DNA of 64,000 bases. Origin: Bursaphelenchus xylophilus. Its lineage: Eukaryota; Nematoda; Chromadorea; Rhabditida; Aphelenchoididae. Made by a program: the position numbers and the translations under genes. This document shows positions 46,027 to 55,651 of the stretch, piece after piece. The first letter of the stretch is position 1; each line of letters begins with the position of its first letter. Under the pieces are notes generated by a model. That model was not told the DNA's origin. It was given only the letters and a program-made list of their open reading frames with translations, and made no database searches. The DNA lies in NCBI GenBank assembly GCA_904066235.2, contig CAJFCV020000001.1, forward strand, positions 5,022,001 through 5,086,000, given 5' to 3'.

Positions 46027-48620
46027 ATGAGTGAAGAACAAGTGGAAGGCAAAAATAGGTGAGATTTTCGATAATATTTGATCTGGAATTTAGAATCAAT
46101 GGCAGGGATGTTTTAGTTATGAAAAATACGTAGATAAACAAACTACAACTTGTTTTCGATATTATACTTGCCCTTACTAATGATTATTTCTATTTTGCTG
46201 GAGTTATTTATCTTATCATGTGTGTTTTGTCGTTTCGACAGTCTGCGCTCTTATCTGTTCGAACAAAAATTGGAGGGAACATAGACTCTGGTTGTTTGAT
46301 GGTTCTAAACCATGATGTTTCTTATTTAAAATCCCTCGATTTTATGTGAAACTATTTTTTAGACACAAAATGCACGCCCATCCCGTGGTTTACATCCTAG
46401 TGGCTCTGTTTGGATCAGCGTCGTGGCTGTCAACCAATTCCGTTTGGTTGGAATTGTCGTTGCTAACACAGAAGCTACCCGAAGGATGGTCGTTGCCTTC
46501 ATACCTGGCGTTGATTGTGCAAGTAAGTCATTTTAATATTATTTTCTTGGCTTTTAGATGGTGTTCAGATTCTCCCAACGATTTGACAAATGTTTTTTTT
46601 GTCATCTCGATATTACCCTACCCTTTTGTAGATAGCCTGCATTGGGCCGTTAATCTACACTCTGATCCTCAAAGGTGCCAAAGTGAATCTCCCCACTCCT
46701 CCATTGGTCTTCGGACTTCTGGTTATGTGCACAGTCGCCGAGTTTTGTCTTGCTTTCTTCTGGGATGTCACCGTGGAAGTGTTCGGGAAGTCCCATTCGG
46801 TTGCTCTGTTTGTTCTGATGTTCCTGATGGCTTTGGTGAACTCCACATCTAATGTTCTTTTTATGCCTTACATGGCGACTTTCCATCCGTCTTATTTGAC
46901 TGCGTATTTTGTTGGAATGGGGTTTTCTTCGCTTTACCCAAGCGTTGTTAGCCTACTGCAAGGTAAATTTTTCGGTTTTATTTTGAAATTTAGGTTATTG
47001 TCTGTCCGTTGACTTTGAAATCTCGATTCGTCAATGACTACTTTACATTTTGTCGAGTTTTAGGTACCTCTTCATACGAATGCTCATATGATTTATCCAA
47101 AAACTCATCATATCCAGTCTTCTCATCGCCACGATTTCATATCCAAGCCTACACATTGCTAATGGCCAGTTGGATGGCCATGACGTTGATTGCCTTCTCA
47201 TTACTTCACTTCTGCCATGACTATTTTGCAAATCTCGGCAAGGATCAGGATGATTTTACCGATGGGCCAAGAGAAAGCAGCCCTTTGAAGGTAGGGGTTT
47301 TGAAACATTTCTGAGGATATAAAGTTGGCAAAACATAGGGAATCGCAAGGATTTTAGATAAAGAAGTTCAAGGTTTCTCATGGGTAATATAAAAATCTGT
47401 TGGGAACTTTGTATTTATACACTGAACCGAAGCGTAATCATTTCAGAGCCAAGAAGAGACGATTTCCCGTCCCACCACCGAAGAATCGACCGGTCGATCC
47501 GCCCTTTCCCGCTTTGTCATCCTCTCTTTTTGCCTGGCTTTCATCTGCGCCCAAATGAATGCCGTGGTCCCTTCGGTGCAAAGCTATGCGACAATGTCCT
47601 ACTCTCAGCTCACATATCACTTGGCATTGGCCTTATCATCACTGGCACATCCAGTAGCCTCGTTTCTGCCAATGTGGATCCAACCGAAGGGTTTGAAGGA
47701 TTTGGTGGGCGTTACGGTAGCCGGAACGGCGGGATGCACTGCAATTTTTGTGCTGGCGCTGCAATCGCCAAAGCCCTGGGGCGTCGGCACGGTTTATGGA
47801 CCGGTTTTTTCGGTGAGTAGGAGAAAAAAAGAAATTTTTTTTTTGGGAATTCTGACATGAGGCGATTTTGAAAGTTTTGCCGAAAATACGGTGTTACTTT
47901 TTTTTTAATTTTCTGTTTTGGGTAGTTTGATTTAACGAGGAAAGTACTTCTATGGGGTATGGAGTTACAGGTTGTGACATCTATTAATAATTCGCAAAAT
48001 TTTTCTAATTCAGAAGATGTAAAAATCAGCTGCCAAAATTTTATGTGTAAGGGTGAAACATCCTCAGGACCTTTCTCGCAACACCACACAAATTCCCCTT
48101 TTTTATATTGGAACTACTAATTAAGGTGTAGTATGAATCAAATTTGATATTTTAAGGCTTGTCAAGATACCAGAGTTTACTGTAACTCAAAAACAAGCCT
48201 TTGATTTGATAAGAACTTGGTCAAAAAAGCATTTGTTTGGTGTTGCGAGAAAAGTCCTGAGGATGTTTCACCCTTACACATCAAATTTTGGCAGCTGATT
48301 TTTACATCTTCTGAATTAGAAAAATTTTGCGAATTATTAATATATGTCACGACCTGTAACTCCATACCCCATAGAAGTACTTTCCCTGTAAAAAGTAATT
48401 GATCACCATGCTTCAGGTCCTAGTTTCGATCTTCACAGCCCTCCTCCACGCCTATGGCCGCACAATCTTGACCTCGGTGATCCGAGAAGATGCCCCTCAC
48501 AACGAAAGCCGGCTCTTTTGGTGCGGCGTCTTCATGCAAGTCGGGTCCTTCATTGGCTCTCTAATCATGTTCCCGATTGTTAATGTTGCCGGGTTGTTTG
48601 AGTCAGCTCCATTGTGCTGA
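46027..48620 (+). CDS. SLC52/RFT-type riboflavin transporter
   Basis: Six exons: 46027-46058, 46363-46522, 46632-46962, 47064-47290, 47447-47812, 48417-48620, giving 439 residues. The family imports riboflavin across the plasma membrane. The second exon starts the typical N-terminus (VYILVALFGSASWLSTNSVW followed by LELSLL). About ten hydrophobic segments follow. The loop around SSYECSYDLSKNSSYP lies between segments 5 and 6. A hydrophilic Ser/Thr linker (about 245-265) precedes the second half, which contains MNAVVPSVQSYATMSY. The C-terminal VGSFIGSLIMFPIVNV is typical. The first exon encodes only ten residues and is less certain. Intron 5 carries a foldback element. A small perfect hairpin follows the stop. 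Confidence 0.9.
47936..48388. mobile_element. Foldback element A, 3-bp target duplication TAA
   Basis: The termini are CGAGGAAAGTACTTCTATGG on the left and the near reverse complement on the right (CCATAGAAGTACTTTCCCTG). TAA flanks both ends (47933-47935 and 48389-48391). The inverted arms run roughly 140-170 bp and share GCAAAATTTTTCTAATTCAG. The centre shares a stretch around TTTGATATTTTAAGGCTTG with element C, but has no tRNA-like part. Inside intron 5 of the riboflavin transporter. The 3-bp T-N-A duplication recalls PIF/Harbinger elements. Confidence 0.85.
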
Positions 48621-48638
48621 TCCTGATCTTTTTTAGGC

Positions 48639-48683
48639 GACCTCTGATATTGTTGTAGATGTTCTACAATAATATCAGAGGTC
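48639..48683 (+). other. 21-bp hairpin just after the transporter stop
   Basis: Left arm 48639-48659 and right arm 48663-48683 pair over 21 bp with one G-T mismatch and a 3-base loop. It begins 18 bases after the TGA of the riboflavin transporter. It could be a 3' UTR structural element or a tiny palindromic insertion. It is too short for a standard microRNA precursor. Confidence 0.7.
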
Positions 48684-49380
48684 TGAAGTTGTTGCTTATA
48701 GTGGTCTAACTCATCGTTCTCACGGTTGTTTACGTTCTTTCAGCCAGATCATAAATACGAACACTCCTGACATATTGCACAATATGTTTGTATTCGAAAT
48801 CGAGTTCTTTCCTAATTTTGTTTTGTTTTTAGGGGGTTTGTAATTTTTTTGGAAATTTTGGGGGTAATATTGACAAGTGCAATTTTGTTTATGTTTAGTA
48901 ATTTATACTTCTTGATTTTTCATATTTTTCAGTTTTAAAAAATTACTAATCATGGAAGATACGAAAATAAATAATTTACGATAACTCGTATTTTATGTCG
49001 AATTATGTGTTCAAAACACTGGAAATAAAAACGAGTTTGTGCTGTATATATTTTGCGTCTGTATCAAGATCGAAATTTTACAAAAAATTGTAAGAAATTC
49101 ATGGAGATTGATGATTATTTTTCATGACGTTTTTCGTCTCGTATCCTACATTTTCACACTCCGCTGGCCATCTACAACACGTGAAACTCTCAATTTAAAG
49201 GGCAACTGCCCATAAATCCGCTCAAAACTCCGAATTTTTGCAATAGTTCTGGTTTATAACTTTGTAAACGTTTCGTTTTGACTTCCCTTTGGAAACCGGA
49301 AGACCTGGTGGCCTGTCAAGATTTTCTGTTTCTTCAATTTCCTCCATTTTCTTGTAGAATCCACCCCCAAATCAGCAGTG
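48684..49380. other. Spacer before NAD synthetase
   Basis: About 700 bases with no gene. TTTTCTTGTAG ends 26 bases before the NAD synthetase ATG and may be its trans-splice acceptor. Confidence 0.35.
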
Positions 49381-50685
49381 ATGCCCTGGAATCGTCGTGC
49401 CAATATCGCCGTTTGCACGGTGAACCAATGGGCCTTGGACTTCAAAGGCAATTTGGAGAGGATTTTGAAAAGTAAGGAGGATATTCGTGTGGGCTGAGTC
49501 GTGTTTCAGCTTCCAGAGAAGCCTTTGAAAAGGGCGCTCGGATCCGTTTGGGGCCGGAATTGGAGATCTGTGGCTATGGATGCGCCGATCATTTCTTCGA
49601 ACTGGACACTCAAAATCACTCCTGGGAGGTGTTGAAGGTCATTGTCGATGAGTCCAAGAAGGTATGTCAGCTTTATTTTATTTTAGGATATCATGTCGTC
49701 AAGTGTAATATAAGGTCATGTTTCGGATATTTTAGCTGCCAAACCTCCTCATTATCACTGGAATGCCAATTCGATATGAGATCACCCTTTACAATTGTCT
49801 TGTCTCCGTCTGCAATGGGAAAATCATCTCGATTTATCCGAAGAGCGCACTGTGCGATGATGATGTATATAGAGAATCGAGGTATTTTACGTCATGGAAG
49901 AGGAAGCATGAATATGTGGAATACAGACTGGATGCTGAATTCGGATTTGAACAGGTTGGTTGATTTTTTTGGCATTTTTGTGGATAAATTTGGGTCTCGG
50001 CACGAAAGCTTGAAATCAGTTGGCATTGAGGTTTGATTGTTTTAACAGGCTCAAAATGCCACTATAGAGGCTTTATATATAATGTTGTCTGTCTGTGGGT
50101 TACTGTAACGTCCATTTTTCTTCAGGAAACGGTCCCTTTTGGTGATGTCTTTGTCCAAAGTTCAGATGGTGTCCGTGTTGGATTCGAACTCTGCGAGGAG
50201 CTCTGGACCGCCAAAACCAAGGCTGTGGACCTCACTCTAAGAGCCGTTGATATTATTTGCAACGGCTCCGGCTCCCATCACGTTCTTGGGAAGTCCCATC
50301 AGCGAATAAATCAACTTGTTTTGGGTCAAACCCAAAAACTCGGCGGAATTTATCTGTATTCGAATCATCGTGGATGCGATGGAGACAGGGTTTATTATGA
50401 TGGGATGTCCTCAATTGTAATGAACGGAAAGTTATACGCACAAATCAATCAATTCGACATTGAGGATACTGTAAGATTTGAGTTTTTTTTTGATCAGAAA
50501 TTATGCGTGGGATTTTGCCCAATGGTCTTGGTTTGTTTTTATGGGTATCAGAAGCCTTATTCTGACGTTATAACATTTCTTTTTTGACTTTTTTTTATGG
50601 AAAAAGGGCAAATTTTCTTGTTTTTCTTTAGTTTTTCCTCCGCTCTCCATTTTGAAGCGATTGGAAGAGGGGCCGAGCGCCGGCT

Positions 50686-50739
<54 letters not shown>

Positions 50740-53504
50740 GAGTCCACCCGGGAGCGAGTACTTTTTTTTGATTTTTGAGAGATCAAAAATGTTTGCATTT
50801 TACATAACGATTTTTAAAACATGTTTTTAAGTCCTGTCGATGATGTTTACAATTTTTCGACCGAAAATTTTAATTTCTTATTTTGTTTTAGTGCGTGGTC
50901 AATAGTGTTTTGGACTTGGACGAGATTGTGGTCTTCCGCAACAAACAAAGCCTTTGTGAGCAGGTAGGATCCCAAAATCCTTCCTTATTTTACCACTCTT
51001 TAGTCTTCTCGCGAGCCCATTATTCCATTTATCCGATTCGACGGCAGATTATTGGAATCCCCGCAACAATTGACGGCTCCCTTGGCGAAACCGATCAGCA
51101 CTCGGCAAAGAACCGACGACGACGAGCTTTGTCACGCCCCTCCGGCTTGGCTTTGGTGTTATCTTCGACGCAGCAAAATGGTAAAATATTTCTTTTGTAA
51201 TTTTTATGATGTAATTGGCTTACTGTAATTTCTGGTTTAGGCCGGATTTTTCTTGCCATTAAGCGGTGGTCAGGACTCGGCATCCGTAGCTGTAATGGTC
51301 AGATTGATGTGCGAAAAAGTTTGCAAAGCCTCCAGGGAGAATAAGGGTCAGAAATTTTATATTGTTTTAGGCGAACTTGTAGTTCAAACTCTGTATTTTG
51401 TGTGTTAATTCTAAAATTTTCTTTGCAGACAAGGAAGATCCAGCCTATTACTTCCAAGGGGAGAGAGTTCCCGACGATCCAGCCGAGTTTTGCTCCAGGG
51501 TATTGTACTCGGTCTACATGGGAACGAAAAATTCGTCGGAGGAAACGAAAAAGGCGGCCGAAGACTTGGCCAAGGCCATAAACTCGAATCATTCCAGCAT
51601 TGTGGTCGATATGGCAGTGGATGCCTTGCTCGGAGTCTTCAAAATGAGCTTCGGATTGGTCTTGAGTTTCACGGTAAGCAAGTTACAGTACCCTCAATTT
51701 CTATTATCCTTGCAGAACCCGGACAATCGTGTCATCATGGCCCTGCAGAACATCCAAGCCCGAATCCGCATGGTGTTATCGTACCTATACGCTCAGGCCT
51801 CACTGGTCTACTACAACCGACCCGGCTCTTTGTTGGTTTTGGCCACCTCCAACGTCGACGAAAGTTTGGTGGGATATGTGACGAAATACGATTGTTCCAG
51901 TGGAGATCTGAATCCAATTGGGTCCATCTGCAAGAAGGACCTCAGATCCTTCCTAAAATACGTCTACGAAGAGTATAAATGGGAAGGCTTGGAGGTGAGC
52001 CGAGATTTTTTATATTGCAGTAGGTAGCAGATAATGTAATATGAGTTTTGACTGAATTAAAACTAAATTAAAGTCGACTATAAAGTGTAAATGAAACTGG
52101 ATTATGTTCAGGCGATCATGAATGCTGTCCCGACAGCCGAACTGCGCCCATTAGAGGACGGAAAGGTGGTTCAAACCGACGAAGACGAGATCGGCCTGAC
52201 CTATGACGAGCTGGCTGTCATCGGGAAACTCCGCAGACCTGGTGGATGTGGCCCCTATGCCTTGTTCTTGAAGCTGCTACCACTGTGGTCGGACAAGTAT
52301 ACACCTAGAGAGGTGGCCGAAAAGGTAGTGCTATTTGAAAATCCTGCAGCACTCTAAAATAATATAAATTCGTTGCGGCAGAACTCTCCCCATTTTCTGA
52401 ACTCTCCCCCTCATTTTTGAAAATTGAAAAAATTAGGTGTGACATCCTATACGATGGAAATTTTTTTCACAAGGAAAGTACTTTTATGGGGGCTCCTACT
52501 TTTTGACGGGACATACCTCAAAAAATCAGAAAAAATGTGCTGATCAAGGATATATAAATCTTAGCTGCCCATTTTGGGCTTTTAGGGGTGAAAATGCCCA
52601 AAAACTGGCTCAATTTCCCTTTTTTTCCTTACAAAAGGCGCATGCATTCGAAACGATAAAAAGCGCAGTCGGTCTCTTCCTTCGGAAGAGAGCGATGTGG
52701 CCGAGTGGTTAGTGCCGTAGTCTGGGAATCAAGAGGGAGGACGCCGCACGGGTTCGATTTTCCTTTTGGTCTGAATCAACTTTTTTTGAAGTTGAAGGTC
52801 GGAAAAATAAATTTTTGGGCCAAGACTGATTTATTACGTCTTAGAAACTCAATAAACATCATTTTAAGCCAAAATAAAAATTGTAAACCCGTGAAAAATT
52901 AGGCGAAAAGGGGTTCATATAGGACTTTAAGTCAAATTCCGATTGAGTTTTCACCCCTAAAAACCTAAAATGGGCAGCTAAGATTTATATATCCTTGATC
53001 AGCACATTTTTTCTGATTTTTTGAGATATGTCCTGTCAAAAAGTAGGAGCCCCCATAAAAGTACTTTCCTTGTCAAATTGAAAAAATGAGTTTAAATGTC
53101 ACAACTCATTTTTTTCAATTTGAAAAAATTTTCCATCGTATAACATGTCACACCTCTTTTTTCAATTTTCAAAATGGGGGAGTGTTCAAACAAGGGGAGA
53201 GTTCAGATTTTTTGGTGAAAATCAAAAAAGGGGGAGACTTCCGCCTTTTTGGGGAAGAGTTCAGGCTCAACCATGTAAATGAAATTTTTAAATTTCATTT
53301 AAAAACGAATTCCAGGTCTATCGCTTCACTCGTCGCTATGCCATAAACAGACACAAGGCCACCGTGGCCACTCCTTCTTGCCACGCCAACCAATACTCGA
53401 ATGACGACCATCGAAATGATCACCGACCTTTCCTCTACCCCAATTTTGAATGGCAATTCGAAAAGATCGAGAAGATTGTCAACGAATTGGAAGAAAAACA
53501 GTAG
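49381..53504 (+). CDS. Glutamine-dependent NAD+ synthetase
   Basis: Eleven exons: 49381-49471, 49510-49661, 49736-49954, 50126-50470, 50892-50963, 51004-51180, 51241-51346, 51429-51673, 51716-51994, 52112-52324, 53316-53504, giving 695 residues (human NADSYN1 has 706). The enzyme makes NAD+ from nicotinic acid adenine dinucleotide, glutamine and ATP. The N-terminal nitrilase domain has the expected triad: Glu47 (GPELEICGY), Lys117 (IYPKSAL), Cys177 (FELCEELW). The synthetase domain has the PP-loop SGGQDS (about 360-365), [33 protein letters not shown] and the C-terminal [11 protein letters not shown]. Intron 4 holds a tRNA-Asn gene and intron 10 (991 bp) a nested foldback. Confidence 0.96.
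50683..50756 (+). tRNA. tRNA-Asn(GTT), copy 3, in NAD synthetase intron
   Basis: All 74 bases are identical to the copies at 26191 and 43615. It is followed by AGTACTTTTTTTT, the same 3' context. It lies on the sense strand in intron 4 (50471-50891) of NAD synthetase, between the exon ending DIEDT and the one starting CVVNSV. Confidence 0.97.
52470..53072. mobile_element. Foldback element B with tRNA-like centre, TSD TCA
   Basis: The ends are CAAGGAAAGTACTTTTATGG and its reverse complement, with TCA on both sides (52467-52469 and 53073-53075). The arms, about 160 bp, include ATCAGAAAAAATGTGCTGATC and the reverse. The centre carries the hairpin CTCTTCCTTCGGAAGAG (52674-52690) followed directly by a tRNA-Ser/Leu-like sequence. 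Lies in intron 10 of NAD synthetase. Same family as elements A and C. Confidence 0.85.
52692..52763 (+). pseudogene. tRNA-Ser/Leu-like sequence in element B
   Basis: GCGATGTGGCCGAGTGGTTA is a perfect class II tRNA 5' half with an A box. ACGGGTTCGATT matches the B box. The anticodon arm is disturbed and the acceptor stem does not close, so it should not be a functional tRNA. Its Pol III promoter boxes may still be usable. Confidence 0.65.
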
Positions 53505-53596
53505 TTTATAACCAGAATATAATAGTTCCAATAGTAATTTTAGTCTTCGTTTGAACGAAATTTCACTTGTAATAAAGACTACTGTAAAATGTTTTA

Positions 53597-54703
53597 TTAT
53601 TTTATATCTTTAAACTCAACAGGCAGATAGCGGGCGTTTGGAAGAAGATGAAGTTGATCATAATCGTGCAAACCCTCAACGTATGGTGCAAAATAAACGA
53701 AACCCATCGATGAAGTAGGGCAATTTGGATGGGTCAGCTCGTCTGAGGCCAGAGTCACTTCCCCGAAGGGCTGAATCACTTTAAACTTCATGCGAGATGT
53801 CAATGGTTCGGAGCTATAGACCATGAAAGCAACCTCCGCTTCACTAAGGTTGGTAACAGTAAAAAACCAGCAGCGACCATTGTGAAAAAGTATTCGCTTT
53901 GACCTGAGAGTAATAACAGTCTCGCCAAAGTCGACAAAGTTCATCAGAAGGAACTCGTTGCATTTCAAGAACACCAGTGGAAGTTTGAGTTGCGCCGCTA
54001 ATAACAAACTGTCTTCAGCATCATTCACAGTCAGATTCTCCAAGATCTCGAGCTCACATTGCTCCTTAAAATCGATGATTAATCGAAATAGACAATAAAA
54101 TATATTATTAATCATAATTAACAAGAATAATGTCAAAAATTCGAATCCAAATTCACCTTGAGATCATCGATTTCGTAACAATGGGCCAGCTGAACAACTT
54201 TTCGCGCCAACTCGCTTCCTTTGACCTTCTTGAACATGTAAATGTATTCAAGCATGGCCTCCACGGTCTCCGCATCTGCATCAATCTTCATAACGCCTTC
54301 TTTCTTCTCCCTCATATTGACCATGAACATATTAGCAAATACCTTAGACTTGTGTGCCAGTTGGTATTTTGTTACCTAAATCGGAATAAATCAACTAACA
54401 AAGCTTACGTAGAAAGTTTTACCACCGGCCTTGATCTGGAAGTCGCTGAAGTCAGAATTTCCAAAGAATTCGTGGTAAACCTCCGGATTCCTATCAACCC
54501 TCTCTAAAAAGGCGAAGAAATTTTAAAAAAAGTATAAAGGTCTTAGGCCACATATTTTCTACATGACAAAAGATTGCACAATACATAGCAAGCGTTTCAT
54601 TTTCGATATAACATTTGAGAGGCTTACCTTTGAGGGCGTTGATTTGGATTTCCAGATATTTCCTTCGCTTAGATGCTTCACAATTCGAGGTACACTGCGA
54701 CAT
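53597..54703 (-). CDS. BTB-domain protein with C-terminal beta domain, copy A
   Basis: Four exons: 54703-54628, 54503-54409, 54375-54157, 54064-53597, giving 285 residues. Residues about 48-130 are a BTB/POZ fold (DFSDFQIKAGGKTFYV, HKSKVFANMF, VEAMLEYIYMFK, LARKVVQLAHCYEIDDLK), the module by which such proteins dimerise or bind Cullin-3. The C-terminal 120 residues look like a beta sandwich (FFTVTNLSEAEVAFMVYSSE, FKVIQPFGEVTLASDEL) and resemble a major sperm protein-type domain; that assignment is inference. No MATH domain is present. TTTACAG lies 3 bases before the ATG, a typical trans-splice acceptor. Copy B upstream has the same exon pattern. Confidence 0.82.
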
Positions 54704-54919
54704 CCTCTGTAAATAAATTTCAAAAAAATGTAAAAACACACTATCCACTGGTCAGGAAAAATATGTTTTAAGAGTAACAGTTGACTCAGAGAGGCAAGTG
54801 TTTCTCCCGAAGCTCCGAATCCGCTGATTGCGGAGAGTGCACTGCAGTGTAATCGTTTCCGATCTAAAAATCACGGTTTTTTCTGCAAAGCGCGAGCTAG
54901 GATTCTCGCATATATTTTA

Positions 54920-55490
54920 CAAGGAAAGTACTTCTATGGGGTGTGGAATTACCGGTCGAGATATATATCAAAAAATTCGCAAAAATTTTCTGATTCAGAA
55001 AATATATAAATTAGCTGCCTAATTTTGGTCTATCAGCGAGTTTTTTCAATAAATCTTTTTCTCGAGGAAAAAAATCTGCGGCAACAAAAGCGCGCTCGGT
55101 CTCTTCCTTCGGAAGAGAGCGGTGTGGCCGAGTGGTTAGAGCGCTGGGTTGGAAATCCGAGGGAAACGGGTTCGGTTCTTTTTGCCACATTAGAACCCAT
55201 TTTTTACGTTGGAACTACTTTTAAGGTGTAGTTGTAATCCAATTTGATATTTTAAGGCTTGTCAAGGCTTCAGAATTTAGTTTAGCACAAAACAAAATTT
55301 TTTTATTGGTAAAAACACGGTCAAAAAGACACTTGCATGGTGTCGCGAGAAAACTTCTGAGGACAAAAACATGTCATTAAACCAAAATTAGGCAGCTAAT
55401 TTATATATATTCTGAATCAGAAAATTTTTGCGAATTTTTTGATATATATCTCGACCGGTAATTCCACACCCCATAGAAGTACTTTCCTTG
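54920..55490. mobile_element. Foldback element C with tRNA-like centre, TSD TTA
   Basis: The ends are CAAGGAAAGTACTTCTATGG and its reverse complement, flanked by TTA (54917-54919 and 55491-55493). The arms, about 110-120 bp, are nearly perfect. The centre has the same 17-base hairpin as element B (55101-55117), then a tRNA-Ser-like sequence, then the stretch around TTGATATTTTAAGGCTTGTC shared with element A. It lies between BTB copies A and B. Confidence 0.88.
55119..55186 (+). pseudogene. tRNA-Ser-like sequence in element C
   Basis: GCGGTGTGGCCGAGTGGTTAG gives an acceptor and D arm, split here as GCGGTGT then GGCCGAGTGGTTAG. The anticodon loop TTGGAAA would read GGA (Ser). ACGGGTTCGGTTC is the B-box region, but the T stem and 3' acceptor do not pair. 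Likely inactive as a tRNA. Confidence 0.65.
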
Positions 55491-55651
55491 TTAGAATAAA
55501 ACATTCTAAATTTGTACCAAGTTTCATCGAACGTCGCACTTGGGGTACTCCTCCTGCAAGTCAAAAATATAACAGCCAACAAAACAAATATACTTTATTC
55601 GTATAAATGGCTATATTAATTAGAATACATGTAAAATTAAGACGAAGCTTT

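Larger units (their letters stand above)
52379..53206. repeat. Outer foldback interrupted by element B
   Basis: A second, outer inverted repeat surrounds element B: left arm about 52379-52469 (GAACTCTCCCC, AAAATTGAAAAAA, GGTGTGACAT, ATACGATGGAAA) and its reverse complement at about 53076-53206. Element B sits inside it with its own target duplication, so one palindromic element seems to have inserted into the loop of another. Confidence 0.7.

Noticed and set aside
48639..48683. microRNA precursor
   Set aside because: A 21-bp stem with a 3-base loop is too short for a normal Drosha/Dicer precursor.
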